Assembly: GCA_973895155.1 (NCBI GenBank)
Contig: OZ316898.1
Coordinates: 13,702,001 to 13,766,000, forward strand
Length of the DNA stretch: 64,000 bases
Direction of reading: 5' to 3'
Source: Marsupella aquatica
Taxonomy: Eukaryota > Marchantiophyta
Shown here: positions 1 through 12,475 of the stretch, in pieces
Position numbering within the stretch: position 1 is the first letter of the stretch
Layout: every line of letters begins with the position of its first letter
Program-made: the position numbers and the translations under genes
Notes under the pieces: model-generated
The model's database searches: none
Seen by the model: only the letters and a program-made list of their open reading frames with translations
Told to the model about the DNA's origin: nothing

Positions 1-560
1 AATTCGAAACCACCTCAACCACTAGCGTTGCCGACCACCGCCTTCTCACCAACCTACTATTCTACGCAGAATTTCACACCCACCACGGCCTCCACAATTG
101 AAAGCTCCAACCGCAAGCCCAACTCGTAAAGAAGAAGAAGAAAGAACACTGAATGACTCCTCTAGTACGTGAAAGCCCCTTTAAATCGATTAGATGAGGA
201 GTTGGGGAGAGGACGAGGAGGAGCAGCGGTCGGTGTACTTTACTGTCTACCATCCCGTTGGAAGCGTAAGCAGCTTCTCTGCCGTGCGATCCTCGGGATC
301 CGGGGAGCGCGGTGGACTGTGGTCCGTTGGATCCATTCCGCGTTGGAGGGATTTGACTCTGCAGGACTGTAATAATAAGCCTGTAATGTAACGCAAGGTA
401 CGTTCATTAGAACAGGAGAACCTACAGTAGAAAGCACCAATGGAGTTGCCGACAAGACCCGACAGACAGCGTGTCGGAGGACCAGCACCTGGAACTGTCT
501 GGATGGACCCAAAAGAAGGACTTCTTCGGAGGGACCGTCGTGGAACCACCTAGTGTACCT
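1..560 (-). promoter_or_regulatory. Promoter and 5' leader of a polyubiquitin gene whose coding part is off the left edge
   Basis: This stretch aligns by eye with 53119-53720, the leader and promoter of the five-repeat polyubiquitin gene on the minus strand. Shared blocks include the leader next to the coding start, the AGCCCCTTTAA block (175-185) that contains a TATA-like TTTAAA on the minus strand, and the CTTCTTCGGAGGGACCGTC block near 521. In the other copy the ATG lies about 35 bases before the equivalent of base 1. The start codon here should therefore be about 35 bases outside the window. No coding sequence of this gene is visible. Confidence 0.75.
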
Positions 561-884
561 TACATTGCAGGACAGGTCCTCGCTCCTGGGACTACAGTTA
601 ATTGTACAGTGAGATCTCGATATAAGGCCCACTTTGGACTTGTCCGACAAATGAGGTGGACCTCCACATCTGACATGTGTCACACCTGGTCGCCCTGGCC
701 CCGACTGGCCCACACCCGGTCCCGACCCGGCCTCTCCCAGCCAACCCCGGCCTGTCCCAACCTGCCAGGGAATATAGGTGAATATGCAACATTTGACCCC
801 TGTTGGAGTAAAAAAATGATAAGTTGTCATGTTGGACAACACTATAATGTGTCCGTCAGTTCAAACCCGAGAGATATGCTCAGT

Positions 885-1050
885 AGACCCCCTTGTGGAC
901 AAAGTTTGCTTAATTAACCCCTCAATACTTTTCCCCAATCTGGACCGTTGATGGACCTTTCAATCTCAGATCTGGACCATTGATAGACCTCAGGGGGTAG
1001 ATCAAGTAACAAGTTTCATTTTGGGGGTCGATCAAGCAAATACCTCTTCA
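885..1050 (+). repeat. Dispersed repeat, copy 1 (inverted partner at 23036-23205)
   Basis: Read on the plus strand, this block shares order and wording with the reverse complement of 23036-23205. Both contain the motifs for AAAGTTTGCTTAAT, TCTGGACC(G/A)TTGAT, GACCTCAGGGGGT and GATCAAGCAAATACCTC. The copies are diverged, so this is an old repeat family; no coding capacity is evident. Confidence 0.6.
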
Positions 1051-2111
1051 AACCGGGATATAAGGCTGTCTTGCATGGAGACTGTCCTTAAAAACACAAC
1101 CCTTTATATAATGTCTGTCAGGCTATGCGTGAGCCAAGCTTTCCCCCTCACTAGGCAGTCCTCACAGCAGAAAACGAGGAGTTGAAGGGTAATGGCTGGA
1201 AAGTTTCTGGCCCTTCATCGTCTTGACCTTTCATATATGAGTAGGGCAACATATTCCCCCTAGAACGAACCCTAGAACGAAGGAAAGGAAGTGACAAAGA
1301 AGGCCATGCAGGTGAGTAGGCAGGGCACATGTCTTGACGTAAGAGATTATGTGAGGATTTGAGATGACCTTTATGCTGACAATTCAGGAGTTGTAAGGGC
1401 CGCATTTCTGAGGGTGATGGCACATCCAAGACAGCCCTAAGGGCTAGGGATTCCATATGGCTTCTTACACCAGCTCATTGCCCAGAGTTTCCTGTGACCA
1501 AAGTGTTGCGGGCCTGGTTTGGTCAAAGACCAGAGATCTGTGGTTCTCTCAAGATGTGTGTGTCCACAACTCAATCGGTCAGCACACCATGGACTACACC
1601 AAATTTTTTGTCTGTGCTTTGGCTCCTTCAAGAATCATTGGCACCCATTTATAAATTGTAGGCACCCAGGGGACCTGCAGAGAGCATTGTGAAACTCATT
1701 GCAAACCGAAAACCCACTTCATTAAGCTAGCCCAAATCAGGTTTCAGTTAGGTCCCACAGTGGCTGAAGGGAAATGGGAAACAGGAGGATTGAGACACCC
1801 TTATAAGCACAAGGGCAAGGAGTTCATGCTACTCTTTGTGGGAAACGTTTTATTGGGCTTCCATGAGATCCCACTTCTTGGACCTTCCCATTTCATTTTT
1901 TTATCCACAGGAGGACCAGTTTATTCATAAGGGCCAAAGGAAGTAGAATAGAGTAAAAAGCAAAAGAGCTGTAGGACAAACTAAACAAATAAGAAGACTA
2001 AATAATGCAAACTCAAAACTAAACAAACGATGGGTGGAAAATAGGCCACTCCAACAGTATGATTTTCTCTCTAATGGTCAAGATATAGTGCAGTAGCTAA
2101 GTCTTCTAAGT

Positions 2112-2221
2112 GTCACTGAGCTGTTGCTCCCATTTGTAAGGAACTGAATAGCCCCCAAAAGGGGAGATGGATGTCGAGTGTCATTGAGCTGTTGCTCCCA
2201 TTTGTAAGGAAAGGAATAGCC
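2112..2221 (+). repeat. Direct duplication of about 43 bases
   Basis: Two near-identical units (2112-2153 and 2178-2221) share the core GAGCTGTTGCTCCCATTTGT followed by AAGGAA and GAATAGCC. They are separated by about 24 bases. No function is apparent. Confidence 0.6.
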
Positions 2222-3412
2222 TCAAATATTTAAGTCAAACTTAAAATTCAAAGTGTGAAACTATTCTTACTCAAACGGGCATCCATGATCCCACTTTGGA
2301 GTACCATTTATGTTTTGGTGAAACCTGCTGCCTCAGAGATTTGACCTTTCGACAACAACACACAAGCCATGCTTGCTACTGCCAGGATATGCTAGTTTGG
2401 ACAAACAAAGGGTGCACCAAGATTGGTATTCTACAGATAGGAAAACTGAACGCAACTACCCTCATGTCTTCCAGTTCTGCATTAGGCGGGCTCATGATCA
2501 GGGCAGCTGGCACTGGGACCCTTTCCCAACCATTAATGCTGTTTTCAAGAACTCTATACCAGAATAAGAACCATTTCCTTCTTATCTCCAATTCAATCTT
2601 TATATCAGTCATGGCAAGGCAAGGTGAATAGTGCACCCTTGTTTGTTCTTTATCATACAAAGCATATATCTTTTTCATTGAGTGTTTTGCTTCGTTTGCT
2701 TCACTGGGTTGATACCTGGTCATTTCCCCTGTCACCCTAATGTCTCATTGGGGCATTTAGGATGGGCTTGAGCTCCATAAAAGGTGTTGAGTGGTCCACC
2801 TTTTTTTACTGGCAAGTGCTCCACGAGACAATGTTCACCAAAAGAGGTAGAGAGGGAGAGAATGGGACTTTTATATGGAAATGTGTGGTTTAAAAATGTA
2901 CAGAACAGGATTTTGGTAAGTGCAAAGTCATGCAAAGTTGCTAGATTGGATTTACCAATGCCTGCGATTTCTGAAGCCTTCTTCAACTAATTGCACTTAT
3001 CAATTTCAATTTCAATTTTTTCATAAGTGCAAAAAGGAGGCTGTGACCGAATTCTTGCACTTATGGAGGTCTGACTGTACCGTATGGTAAAGCATTTTAA
3101 AGTTTCAGTCACGACATCGAACGCAGATTTTAAGAAGTTGTGAATTTCGTCATCGCTGAGTATGCAGAGTGCACTCACCAATTTCCGCTCCATGGATTGA
3201 GCTATGCACACTGGGAAGTAATCATGTGGCGGATGTCGATGAACCCGAGCACGACAACAATCAAAGGAATTCCTGCGTGATTGCTGTGCCAGTACTGAGA
3301 AGTGAATTGAGTCTCTGAATTGGACTGTGAAAGCAGAGGGGGCTGGAAAACTTGAATTGGCAATGGAGAAGGGCTTGATTAACAGGTAGAGGGTGTATCT
3401 TCGTCGAAAAAG

Positions 3413-6400
3413 ATGGCCACCGTGCCGTTGCGAGCATCTCCATCCTCTACGCTTTTCTGGGAACCAAAAACGTCAGACTCTCTTAGATGGAGAGGTGCGG
3501 GAATTGACAGACTGATGAATTCCGTTTCGGTGTCCGCATCTGGCGTTCGAATTGGAGGTAGAGGAGAAGCTAGGAGCTCGTCGGTTTTGAAGGATTTCGT
3601 CTCGACTGGATTAAGCAAACAAAAGTCCAGGGTTAGGGCCAAACGCTTGGAATGGGATGGAGGCAGGAGCTTGAGTAGTGGTGGTAGCACGCAGAGGGAT
3701 GTAATAGTTAGGGCAGTGGATGGTGGTGATTTTAGGAGCAGGGAGAATGCGAAGGATAGAAGCTTGGAAAAGTTCAGAGGGGAGGAAAGCTACCAAAGTT
3801 TTTTCAGAGATCAAGTTTACGATTATGACAGAGGAAACGACCTCGATGTGGATTATTCTACCCACGACGAAGGATTAAACGGAGTAGGTAGTGAGGTTGG
3901 GACAGTCATTCAAAATGATGACTTGCAAGAGCCGTTCTATGCACAGGAGGACGCGGAAGAGCTTAGGCCTGGTTTTAGGACTCGAGAGTGGGCGCAGCTT
4001 GATGGCGAGGAAAGACGCCTGGAGTCATCTGTGAGCCAGACGAAAGGAGCTTACAACAGCAATTTGGATGATGCCGGTCAGACATCCAGTCGGGAACAGG
4101 GACTATATTACCCCCCCAATCCAGTTTCGGAGAGCATACCACTAGCTGAGGATAGAAATAAATCTAGGATAGTTCTTAGAAACGCTCGAGATTATGATCA
4201 TGTATATGAGAGCAGAGGATCACCGCCCTACGAATTGGGGGCTGTTGAGCAATACCGAGGCCGACCTGCTGAAAATTTGGACAACAGATATGACCTCCAG
4301 ATTAATGGGAACGACGAGGTATCTGGGATTGAAGATGATGAGCAACAGGACCCGTTTCTACCCGGCAGTGGGAGGATTCCAAGGGAGACTCCTTCTACCA
4401 CAATGTATAGAAGTGAAGCTGACCAGGAACCGTCAGCGCGAGGTGTTGTGTACGCGAAACAAGTCATCAGCGTAGCGACGGCTCAAAGTCTTGGATTTGT
4501 CACTCAACTATGGGTGGACTTAGATAACGTATGCATTACTCTCCCTTGCCTGTCTATTTCTTGGTATTTATCTCCATAGAAGTCTCCAAGTTCAGCAATG
4601 CGAAATGTCTCTCACATAGGCAGAAGATACATTGGAAAACTGTTGCTGTTACATCCCCAGGAGTGAATGAGCTACCTGATAACAAAAATCCAATAAAGAT
4701 TGATACATGCTCGTTGCTTTGCTTTCAACTAGCCAACATTTTCTTCGTAAGGGCCAGTTTGGAAGCAATGTAACGGTGAAGGACATGAAGAGTGAATCTC
4801 CTCTCCGTCTGTCATCGTGTTTCTCGGAGTGCATCTGGTATTCAGTTTCTTGTGTAGGGTAAATGGACTCCATAATCGCGGGTACGGAATTGCTCCCACG
4901 ATTGCAAATTCTAGGCCGTATGTGTCACAGTTAGCCGATATCCTCCCGAAAACTGAGAAGCTTTAGGTCAATGGGAAGAAATCTGCATGTTATAGTAGCT
5001 AATATACTGGAGTGAATGTCAACAGTTGAAAGTGGTGGCTCTGGAGGTACGACCAGGCTTGCTTTTTGGTGACTACTGCAGCTTTCCTCTGAATAGTATC
5101 AGCAAGGTGCAAGTAACTTCACCCACCGACTTACATTGTTTTGAGGTTTTGCATCATTCCTATCTAGTTGTACCTGGCTGCGGGAATGAAAGAATTCTAA
5201 TTTGGTGTTTAATAATCATAGAGTTTCAGCTGAACGAGGGCTTGTTTTGATAGGAGTAAAGCAATTGTCACGTAAATACTCTATGGCGGTGCAAGTTCCG
5301 TTTTGCTGACCGTCTTGTCAATTGCAAAAATCCTGAAAGTCGTCCACTTTCCTGCAGGTGGGAGATGTTGTCCTGATTCAGGACGATGATACTATTCTGG
5401 GAGGACGTGACTTGTTTAATTGTTCTGATTTGGTGAGCTTTGCCATCCCTTCACAACAATCTTCAAATTATCATTGTGGGAACGTTTGTTATCCTTGATC
5501 TCGAACGGAAACAGTTTAGTGGTTGTGAATTAGCAGTCAGTGAGGTTCAAAATTGTGTTTATTATTATCCATATGCTCTTGACGATTTACTTGTTTTTTC
5601 TGCACGTGCCTGGCTTGTGTAGGTTGGCATTGATTTATTCACAGAAGATGGCATGTCCCTTGGAAAGGTATGTACTGAACAGTGGAACGAAATGTAACTA
5701 ATCATGGCTCATTCACAAATGTCAGTTTGTGGGATTGAATTGCTATTTTTTCGTTTTGCAAGTTTCCGTTCACTTTCAAGCAATTGTGGAGTGTTGCGTC
5801 CAACCGAATGCCACACTGAATCTTTCTTGACTTAATTAATCCGATCTTCTTTCGGACTGGTTCAATTTTTCCAGGTGCGAGATTACAACTTCAGCCTTGA
5901 AGATGGAGCAGTTGTATCCATCGAGTTTGATAACTTTGGAGTACCCCTTATTCCATCCAAGCTGGTAACTCTTGTGAACTCTATGCCCTAGCTTGACAGT
6001 ACGCAGGAAACCTAAATTAGACGAAAAAAAACTCGTAGCCAAGCCAGTAATTCAAAATGTGACGATCATGTGTTCATGGTGATGTAATATTATGTGTCAA
6101 GGCATCATTCTATACTTTGTCCTTGCTCCTGCCAGGTAAAAACGTACTCCTTGGCCGTTGATGAGGTCATTGAAACCCAACAAGATGGCCTTCTTGTTCG
6201 AAGGGGGGCTGAGAAGCGTGTTCAGACACTGTCCAAGGTGTGCGCCAAATCGTCCCTACCGTCCCCCTGTAGTTCTTCTGTTTTGAGTTGTTGGTCATTG
6301 TCCGACTAATCCAGAGTAGACAAAGATTCATCTCCATGATGTGCATAAATATGTGGCTGATAGAATCTATAAACATAGAAGCCATTACGCAGCTGTGTTG

Positions 6401-6910
6401 TTCCAGACGTCAGCTCAAGGCCCCACACTCTTGCAGGGATTCCTCTCAAGATCAAAGAAATCTTCCGCGGGACGGCAATCTCGGTGGAGGCCGCAGAGGA
6501 ACGAGGCACCTGAAATTCAATACTTAGGACAACCTTCCGAACGGGTCCGTGGGATTGCGGAAAGGGACAACTATAACCCCGGAGACAGGACTCCTAGACC
6601 GCAACCAAAGAGGGGAAACATGTACTCCGTTGGAAGAAGACGATTAGTAAATGAGTCTGCTAGTAGATTTGAAAGCGACCAAACTACTGACGTTTATTCA
6701 AGCAGTAGTTTCTCTTCAAGAGGCAGGGACGTCAATCCTGAAGAGTTTGAAGACTATCCAATCGTACCGGTAAGAGACAGTCCACAAATATCAGAAAAGG
6801 ACCAGACGCAAAGCTCAGATTTTGGAATTTCTCCTCCTGAGATCAGTGGGAACGGTAGGGTTTTGCCAATGCCATATCGAACCTCTAGACGGCGGGTTGA
6901 AAATGATTAG
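3413..6910 (+). CDS. Two-domain PRC-barrel protein, probably plastid-targeted
   Basis: Seven exons: 3413-4528, 5026-5106, 5358-5432, 5623-5667, 5875-5964, 6136-6237 and 6437-6910. Every intron is GT-AG in phase 0, giving 660 residues. Residues 1 to about 340 are low-complexity, rich in Ser/Arg then acidic; the Ser/Arg start looks like a chloroplast transit peptide. A first PRC-barrel half spans about 345-420 (AKQVISVATAQSLGFV, then ALEVRPGLL and VGDVVLIQDD). A second spans about 421-503 (VGIDLFTEDGMSLGKVRDY, VIETQQDGLLVRRG). The Arg/Ser-rich tail has no known domain. PRC barrels occur in RimM and in photosynthetic reaction centre H subunits, and similar two-barrel proteins exist in cyanobacteria and plants. 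A role in plastid RNA or photosystem biology is inference. The start has good context (AAGATGGCC). Confidence 0.8.
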
Positions 6911-8922
6911 TTAACTTTAGAGAATTTCTCAGGCTTTCAAATGTCCGAAAGGTTTTGGCAATCAAGCTACCAGAATTCCTGCTGGAAACCTCTTCGAATG
7001 GCATTCTGAAAGTGACCAAACTAGTGCCCTCTGCCGTGTCCGAAGGTGTGTCTGCTGACCAGGCACGCACTTGTATACTAGCATACAGTGGTTTTATATA
7101 GAATATTTCTAAGAAGGCCGAGGTGGAGATTGGCCCACTATTGTTCTCCTCAGAAATGGTTGCACATTGGCTTTACAGTCAACAAAATCTTGGAAGATCA
7201 CGTCAGTCTTGCACTTCGCAAATGCATTATTCTCGTCTCAAACTCTGTCCTACACAAGTTACAGAACCACAACATATCTTGAAGACGAAATATGAAATAA
7301 GGATTCGCACAAGTGACATTTCTATAGTGCATAGGTTCGCAACCTGCTGTATTTTCCGGCCATTGAAGACCACCTCTTTCCGTCGGTAGAGGCATCTCAC
7401 CGCACCCATGTGTATGTCATGGCAGCTAAGGAATCTTGGAAACAATTGTGGGATCAGCGTGGGGCCTGCAAGATCAATAGAGAGATCCTCCGATGCTCGG
7501 AAACCTGAAGGTCAGTTAATTTCGACGGCAATTTCAAAATCTATCTATACACACCAAGACGATGTGCACTTTCAAGATTTCATTGATTAGTCAGGATAGC
7601 GATTGAGACGCGAATATAATCATGATGCTTTTTCTCACTTTTCGGTATATCAATATCTGAAAGACTGTAGTCCATACATTGCAATCCGTTCAGTGGGGAA
7701 ACACTCCAGATGACTTGAGCAGTGGCCTTGATCGGTAAAGAGAAAGATCAATGGAAACAGAAAACAGAAAACAGTGAACATACGATCGCTTGACAGAATG
7801 TTGTATAGGACGTGTCTCTCTGAATGATCCCGATTCGGTTGGCTTGGATTCGGAGACTTTCCAGATATGCCTTACCAATAGATCCCTACATTTATGAAGC
7901 AAAATACACTCGTTCTAAGTATCTGTGAAGCAAAGTGTGATCTGGTACGCTCAAAGGCCAATCCGTCGCATGCCTCTGCTACGTTTCCCCGAAAGGAACA
8001 AGTACTATGATGCGAGCGAAAATAATACAACAAATTTGGTCAATTTGCAGTCAGCATTCGACTTATCTAGCTTTCAAACAAATCTGTTGGAAGAATGTTA
8101 TTTTGTCTTTTCTATCGAAAGGCGAGCCCTGTCCTCCCTGTTCAACATAAGTCTGTATGGAGCGTGCGACATATGAGCGCAAGCTAATGCGAACGATGGA
8201 CCAACTGGACATCATTTTGGACCAAGCTCGGTCATCGTGGTGATTACTCTTGGAAAACTTTAGCAGGGAGATTCGATGAAGCTTCAGCAATCGAATCTGC
8301 CACCCTGTCTAGATTGCTGACGTAGGTAAATAAGGTTTTTTAGTCGGCCTTGTTTGACCGTCTTTGTTTTCCTTGGCTCCGACAACGGTCATGGATGGAT
8401 ATTCACGGCACAGGATGACTTGTAGCTATCCACTCATGTGGGGTGCCAGACCTCTCTGGAGAATTTGTAATTTGCGCAGTTCTCCGTGGAATTGAAGTTC
8501 CCCTTCCCACAATCGGAATCGTCTGAAATAATCTATCGCTCCTGGGGCTTCAATTGCTGTACTCTGGGTCCTGTCTCTGGATCATAGAAGTTGATCGAGC
8601 AGCCCGACCCTAAAGCATCTCGCACAGACAGTTTGTATGAGTGCAGTACTTAAGTCCTCACCAAACTCATGTAGCAACGGCGTCAAATACCGTCATCAGT
8701 CATTACAATGAAGCTTCTGGGGGCTGCGATGGAAACGAATTCCATCATTTGAGGGACGGCAATTCTTTGCATGGAATGTTGAACGGCCATTGATAGATAT
8801 ACATTCCAACATCATTGTTCGCGAGTTCGCATCAGAGAAGAATTCAAAATTCATGATAGGATTCTGAATTCGCACCAACAACGCTCTGGATATCTCCATC
8901 GAGACACGACGAATTCTCAGCC
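6911..8922. other. Intergenic stretch without a recognisable gene
   Basis: The open frames here are short, lack known motifs and overlap one another on both strands. It must contain the 3' end of the PRC-barrel gene and the promoter of the GH5 gene. I see no clear TATA box or repeat family. Confidence 0.45.
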
Positions 8923-11336
8923 ATGCCTGACCTTCGAAAGATCTGGTGGGCGTTAGTATATCTTCTTGGAGTTGCCCATGGCGTCCAAGCGGCATGGCCC
9001 AACGGGCCCTTCTCTTCCTCCGGCCGCTGGATCGTCAACACGAATGGCGAACATGTGACCTACGCAGGTGTGAACTGGCCGGGAGCCGCAGACACCATGG
9101 TCCCGGAAGGACTACAGTACCAGTCCATTGCGGCGATCGTATCAAAAATCAATTCGCTTGGGATGAACGTCATCCGCCTGACATTCGCGATCGAGATGAT
9201 TGACGACATTCTCGACAATGGGGGAGATGCGAAGGTTAGGGATAGCATGATCATGGCTTTGGGCACAACGAATGGAAACAAGGTGTTTGATCAGATTGTG
9301 GCGAATAATCCGCAGTTCAATGCTGAGACTACGAGGCTGCAGGTAAGTTTCTTTTTTGTCGTTGATAGTGGAGTTATCGAATGGGAGACAAAATGGCAGT
9401 GGAGGAGTTCATCGATTGAGTGATGGCTGTTTGTGCTGATGTAGGTGTTCGACGCCATCGCAGCCGAATGCTTCCTCCAGCAAGTCTATGTGCACCTCGA
9501 CAACCACGTCTCCAAAGCAGAATGGTGCTGCGGGTCAACCGATGGGAATGGCTGGTTCGGGGACCTGTACTTCGATGTCGAAAAATGGCAGCGGGGACTG
9601 AAGTTCATGGCTGTGCACGTGAGTCCGTCCTTTTCCCATCTCCTCCTCCTCCCCATGACATCTCTATCGAGAATTAGACAGTGAAAATCAGTTGTTTGAT
9701 CCCGGCTTCATTGCTTTTCCAGTTGCGCCGTCTTCGCAGGGCAAGAGGACGTCATTTCGGCTTAGCAGTGCAATTAATTGTCGCTTCGCACAATATCACT
9801 ACGGGGTAAAGCAATTTCGCCCGGAGTGATGCTGTGCGAGTCCGATATGGATCCAATTGGTAGAAACTACTTCTCTACTGTAGTTAGCTCGAGTTAGCAA
9901 GTAACTTCTCCGTTGCCAATTACTTTGGTGCGTTTAGAATGTTTGGAGGTACGTGAACACGAAAATAGAGCTATGTGTCCGCAGGGTTCGAATCTTTTGA
10001 AGATTAAATTTGTACACAATTCACTCTCAAAAACTCGCAGAGCAATTAGGAGTTGTATCAATTAAAGCTTTTCAGCATCATTCTTAGTGTATTCAAATTA
10101 CAACCAGAATATGACTCTCCGGTTCCAAATAGCGCAATTCTGGCACTTTCGTGCAAATGAAAGTGCAATTTGAAGAAAAATATTTCAGTACATTACAAAT
10201 CAGATCGATCAGAGAATGAAGAAAGATCACTCGTTCCGAAATAGCTTCTAGTCTATGTGTTTTTAGCCTGCTACGCACATCAGAGGCCGGCATGGTGCGA
10301 TCGCTTGGGAGATTGTCTTTAAAGGTTTCAGAAGTTAGAGTAACAATTGATGATAGACGTCAAGGTCGCGAAGAAATATGTTGTCACTCTATTGAGATAC
10401 ATCGCTGATAATTGTATCTATCACTCATACCGAAATTGCTTGTAGAGTATGTTTTCTCAACCTATTCCGCAGATTGTTGGCCGGCAGGGTGCGATCGTTT
10501 GGAGATTGTCAGTAAAGGTTTTTACAATTTAGAGTATGAATTGATGATCGACTCCAGGTTCGGAAAGAAATATCTTGTCACTCATTCGACATACAGAGCT
10601 GATAATTATATATGTTTGTTCGAATCAGGGCGCAAACTGGGGGAACATGATGTCGATGGGAATGCGCAATGAGCTCCGCAGCTCCGGCTCGTCCACATAC
10701 GGCTGGTCAACCTGGTACACAAACATGGTCGCAGCCGGCAACGCCATCTACTCCGTGAACCCGGACACACTGATCTTCTTCTCCGGTCTCAATTATGACT
10801 TGGACTTGTCCCCGATCCCTCATGCTGATCCTCTGGGAGACAATGGCACAGCGTTCCTTAACACCGATTTCGATTTTCAGCACAAGACTGTGCTGGAGTT
10901 GCATGATTATGAATGGGACTCCAATGCCCCGAGCTGTGCGGGTGTGGTGTCCATCCTTGACCATGCTGGGTTTGATGCGCTGGGGGAAAATGCGACGAAT
11001 CGGTTGCCGGTTGTGATGACAGAGTGGGGGCATTATCAAGATGGCAACGGCTATGGTAGTCTTTACTCGAGCTGCTTGAGGACGTATTTGCCGCAGATAC
11101 AGGCGGGGTGGACAGTGTGGGTGCTTGCCGGGAGCTACTACATCCGATCTGGGACACAGGATCTTGATGAGACTTGGGGATTGCTAAACCACGACTGGTC
11201 GGATTGGCGATATGCCGAAGGGATAGATAACGGGATCATCCCGATGGTGAAAGCTTCGCTAGGCCAAGTGGAGTCTGATCATGTGATTAAGTTACAGAAT
11301 GAGGAAAAGGATAGGTTGAGGGAAGGCACGGTCTGA
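8923..11336 (+). CDS. Secreted glycoside hydrolase family 5 (cellulase-type), fungal-like
   Basis: Three exons, 8923-9342, 9445-9618 and 10629-11336, joined in phase 0 by GT-AG introns, encode 433 residues. Residues 1-22 form a signal peptide (hydrophobic WWALVYLLGVAHGVQA, then cleavage before AWPNGPF). The GH5 barrel follows: ITYAGVNWPG-like YAGVNWPGAA at about 48, INSLGMNVIRLTF at about 77, the acid/base Glu in LRNELR at the start of exon 3, a HDY motif (LELHDYEW), and the nucleophile Glu in VVMTEWGHY. Both catalytic glutamates are present, so the enzyme is probably active on a beta-glucan or mannan in the wall or apoplast; the exact substrate cannot be read. The sequence resembles fungal secreted GH5 proteins more than the plant mannanases (GH5_7), so transfer from a fungus is plausible but unproven. 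The long second intron (1010 bases) holds an internal duplication. Confidence 0.82.
10225..10600 (+). repeat. Tandem duplication of about 170-200 bases inside an intron of the GH5 gene
   Basis: Units at about 10225-10410 and 10428-10600 share, in the same order, CCGAAAT(A/T)GCTT, a GGCCGGCA(T/G)GGTGCGATCG block, GGAGATTGTC, AATTGATGAT and a GCTGATAATT block. They differ by scattered substitutions and small indels. The duplication lies wholly inside intron 2 and explains much of its length. No coding function is seen. Confidence 0.7.
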
Positions 11337-12024
11337 ACATGAAATGGAATGTGCAGGTGAAATCTCCATCGCAATTATCACTGTTCATTCAAAAGTAATG
11401 CAGGAAGCCACGATCATCTTGGGTTTAAGAGGAGCACAAGAACTTGAAATTCTTTCACGGCCATATCTCCAATTGCAGCCTATTCCTCTCGAAACTCCAA
11501 ACTTGCGATTCTGTCACTGAGGTCTCAAGTTTTTGAGTATTTACAAGTCACAGAAAATGATTGAAATCCGTTCACTGTCAACAAATCGAAGCCTCGGTGA
11601 TCCGAATAGTGCTTGAGTGTATCGTTGCAGCTACTCTAATAGGTATCGGTGAATCTGTATCTGAATCCCTTCTGTATAGAAATAATATCAATCCTGGTGC
11701 TACTATTCCTATTCCTATTCCTACTTCTGCATCTGTATCCAACTTTGGCAGCCGCTTCTGCAAAACAACGGTTATCATACACATCATAGCAGCTTCGATC
11801 GTGGTACTGAGACTGCCATTTAGGGCGCTTTAACGACGTACATTCCGAGAGAGGGAAACAAGAGAAAGGCAAAGCTACTGCACAGGAGCGACAAGCAGAA
11901 GAGAAGGCAGGATTTCTTTCTTGAAGGGAAGATATTAGGGGTCGGCGTGGGGAGGGCAAGACTATGTACACCGTTTTTTTTTTTTTTCCTCTTCTTGAAA
12001 GCTGAAAGTAGATCCATCTCATCC
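11337..12024. other. 3' flank of the GH5 gene with short simple repeats
   Basis: No gene is recognised. It contains an ATTCCT-type hexamer run around 11702-11725 and a T-rich run near 11974-11989. The short reading frames have biased composition and no domain motifs. Confidence 0.5.
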
Positions 12025-12475
12025 AAGAGAGAATAGACAATCTATACTTTGGAGTATGCTATAGTGTAGGGTAGCGGATTCTCCATCTAACATCTCCATT
12101 TGGAATATGCACCAGTGTAGGGTAGTCCACAAGGGGAACTCCATTCAACAGAGGTATGCACTAGTGAAGCATAGGCACTCTACTTTGGAGTATGCACTAG
12201 TGAAGGATAGGCACTCTACTTTGGAGTATGCACTAGTGAAGGATAGACAATCTACTTTGGAGTGTGCACTAGTGAAGAGGATAGACAATCTACTTTGGAC
12301 TATGCACTAGTGTAGGGTAGCCCATAAGGGTGACTCCATCCGATAGAGTATAGACAATCTACTTTGGAGGATGCACTAGTGTAGGGTAGCCCATAAAGGG
12401 GGACTCCATCAAACAGAGGATAGACAATCTACTTTTGAGTATGTACTATTGTAGGGTAGCTCACAAGGGGGGACT
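12025..12475 (+). repeat. Minisatellite of 34- to 64-base units
   Basis: About ten variant units are built on the core TACTTTGGAGTATGCACTAG followed by TG(A/T)AG. Short units end in GGATAGGCACTC or GGATAGACAATC. Long units insert a GGGTAGCCCATAAGGG-type block plus GACTCCATC. The higher-order alternation of short and long units is visible from about 12030 to 12470. An open frame of 67 codons here is a by-product of the repeat period. Confidence 0.85.

Larger units (their letters stand above)
561..3412. other. Intergenic stretch with short repeats
   Basis: I recognise no gene here; the short open frames lack family features and conserved motifs. It contains a repeat at about 885-1050 that recurs inverted near 23036-23205. 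There is also a direct duplication at 2112-2153 and 2178-2221. A block near 2790-2920 resembles 13555-13665, which suggests another degenerate dispersed repeat. The last few hundred bases must hold the promoter and leader of the following gene, but I see no clear TATA box. Confidence 0.5.

Noticed and set aside
240-917. Open frames of 148 and 200 codons on both strands near the left edge
   Set aside because: They overlap the duplicated polyubiquitin promoter, lack domains, and are not kept open in the homologous copy at 53119-53720.
12107-12310. Open frame of 67 codons in the minisatellite
   Set aside because: The repeated peptide follows the repeat unit and no other coding sign is present.
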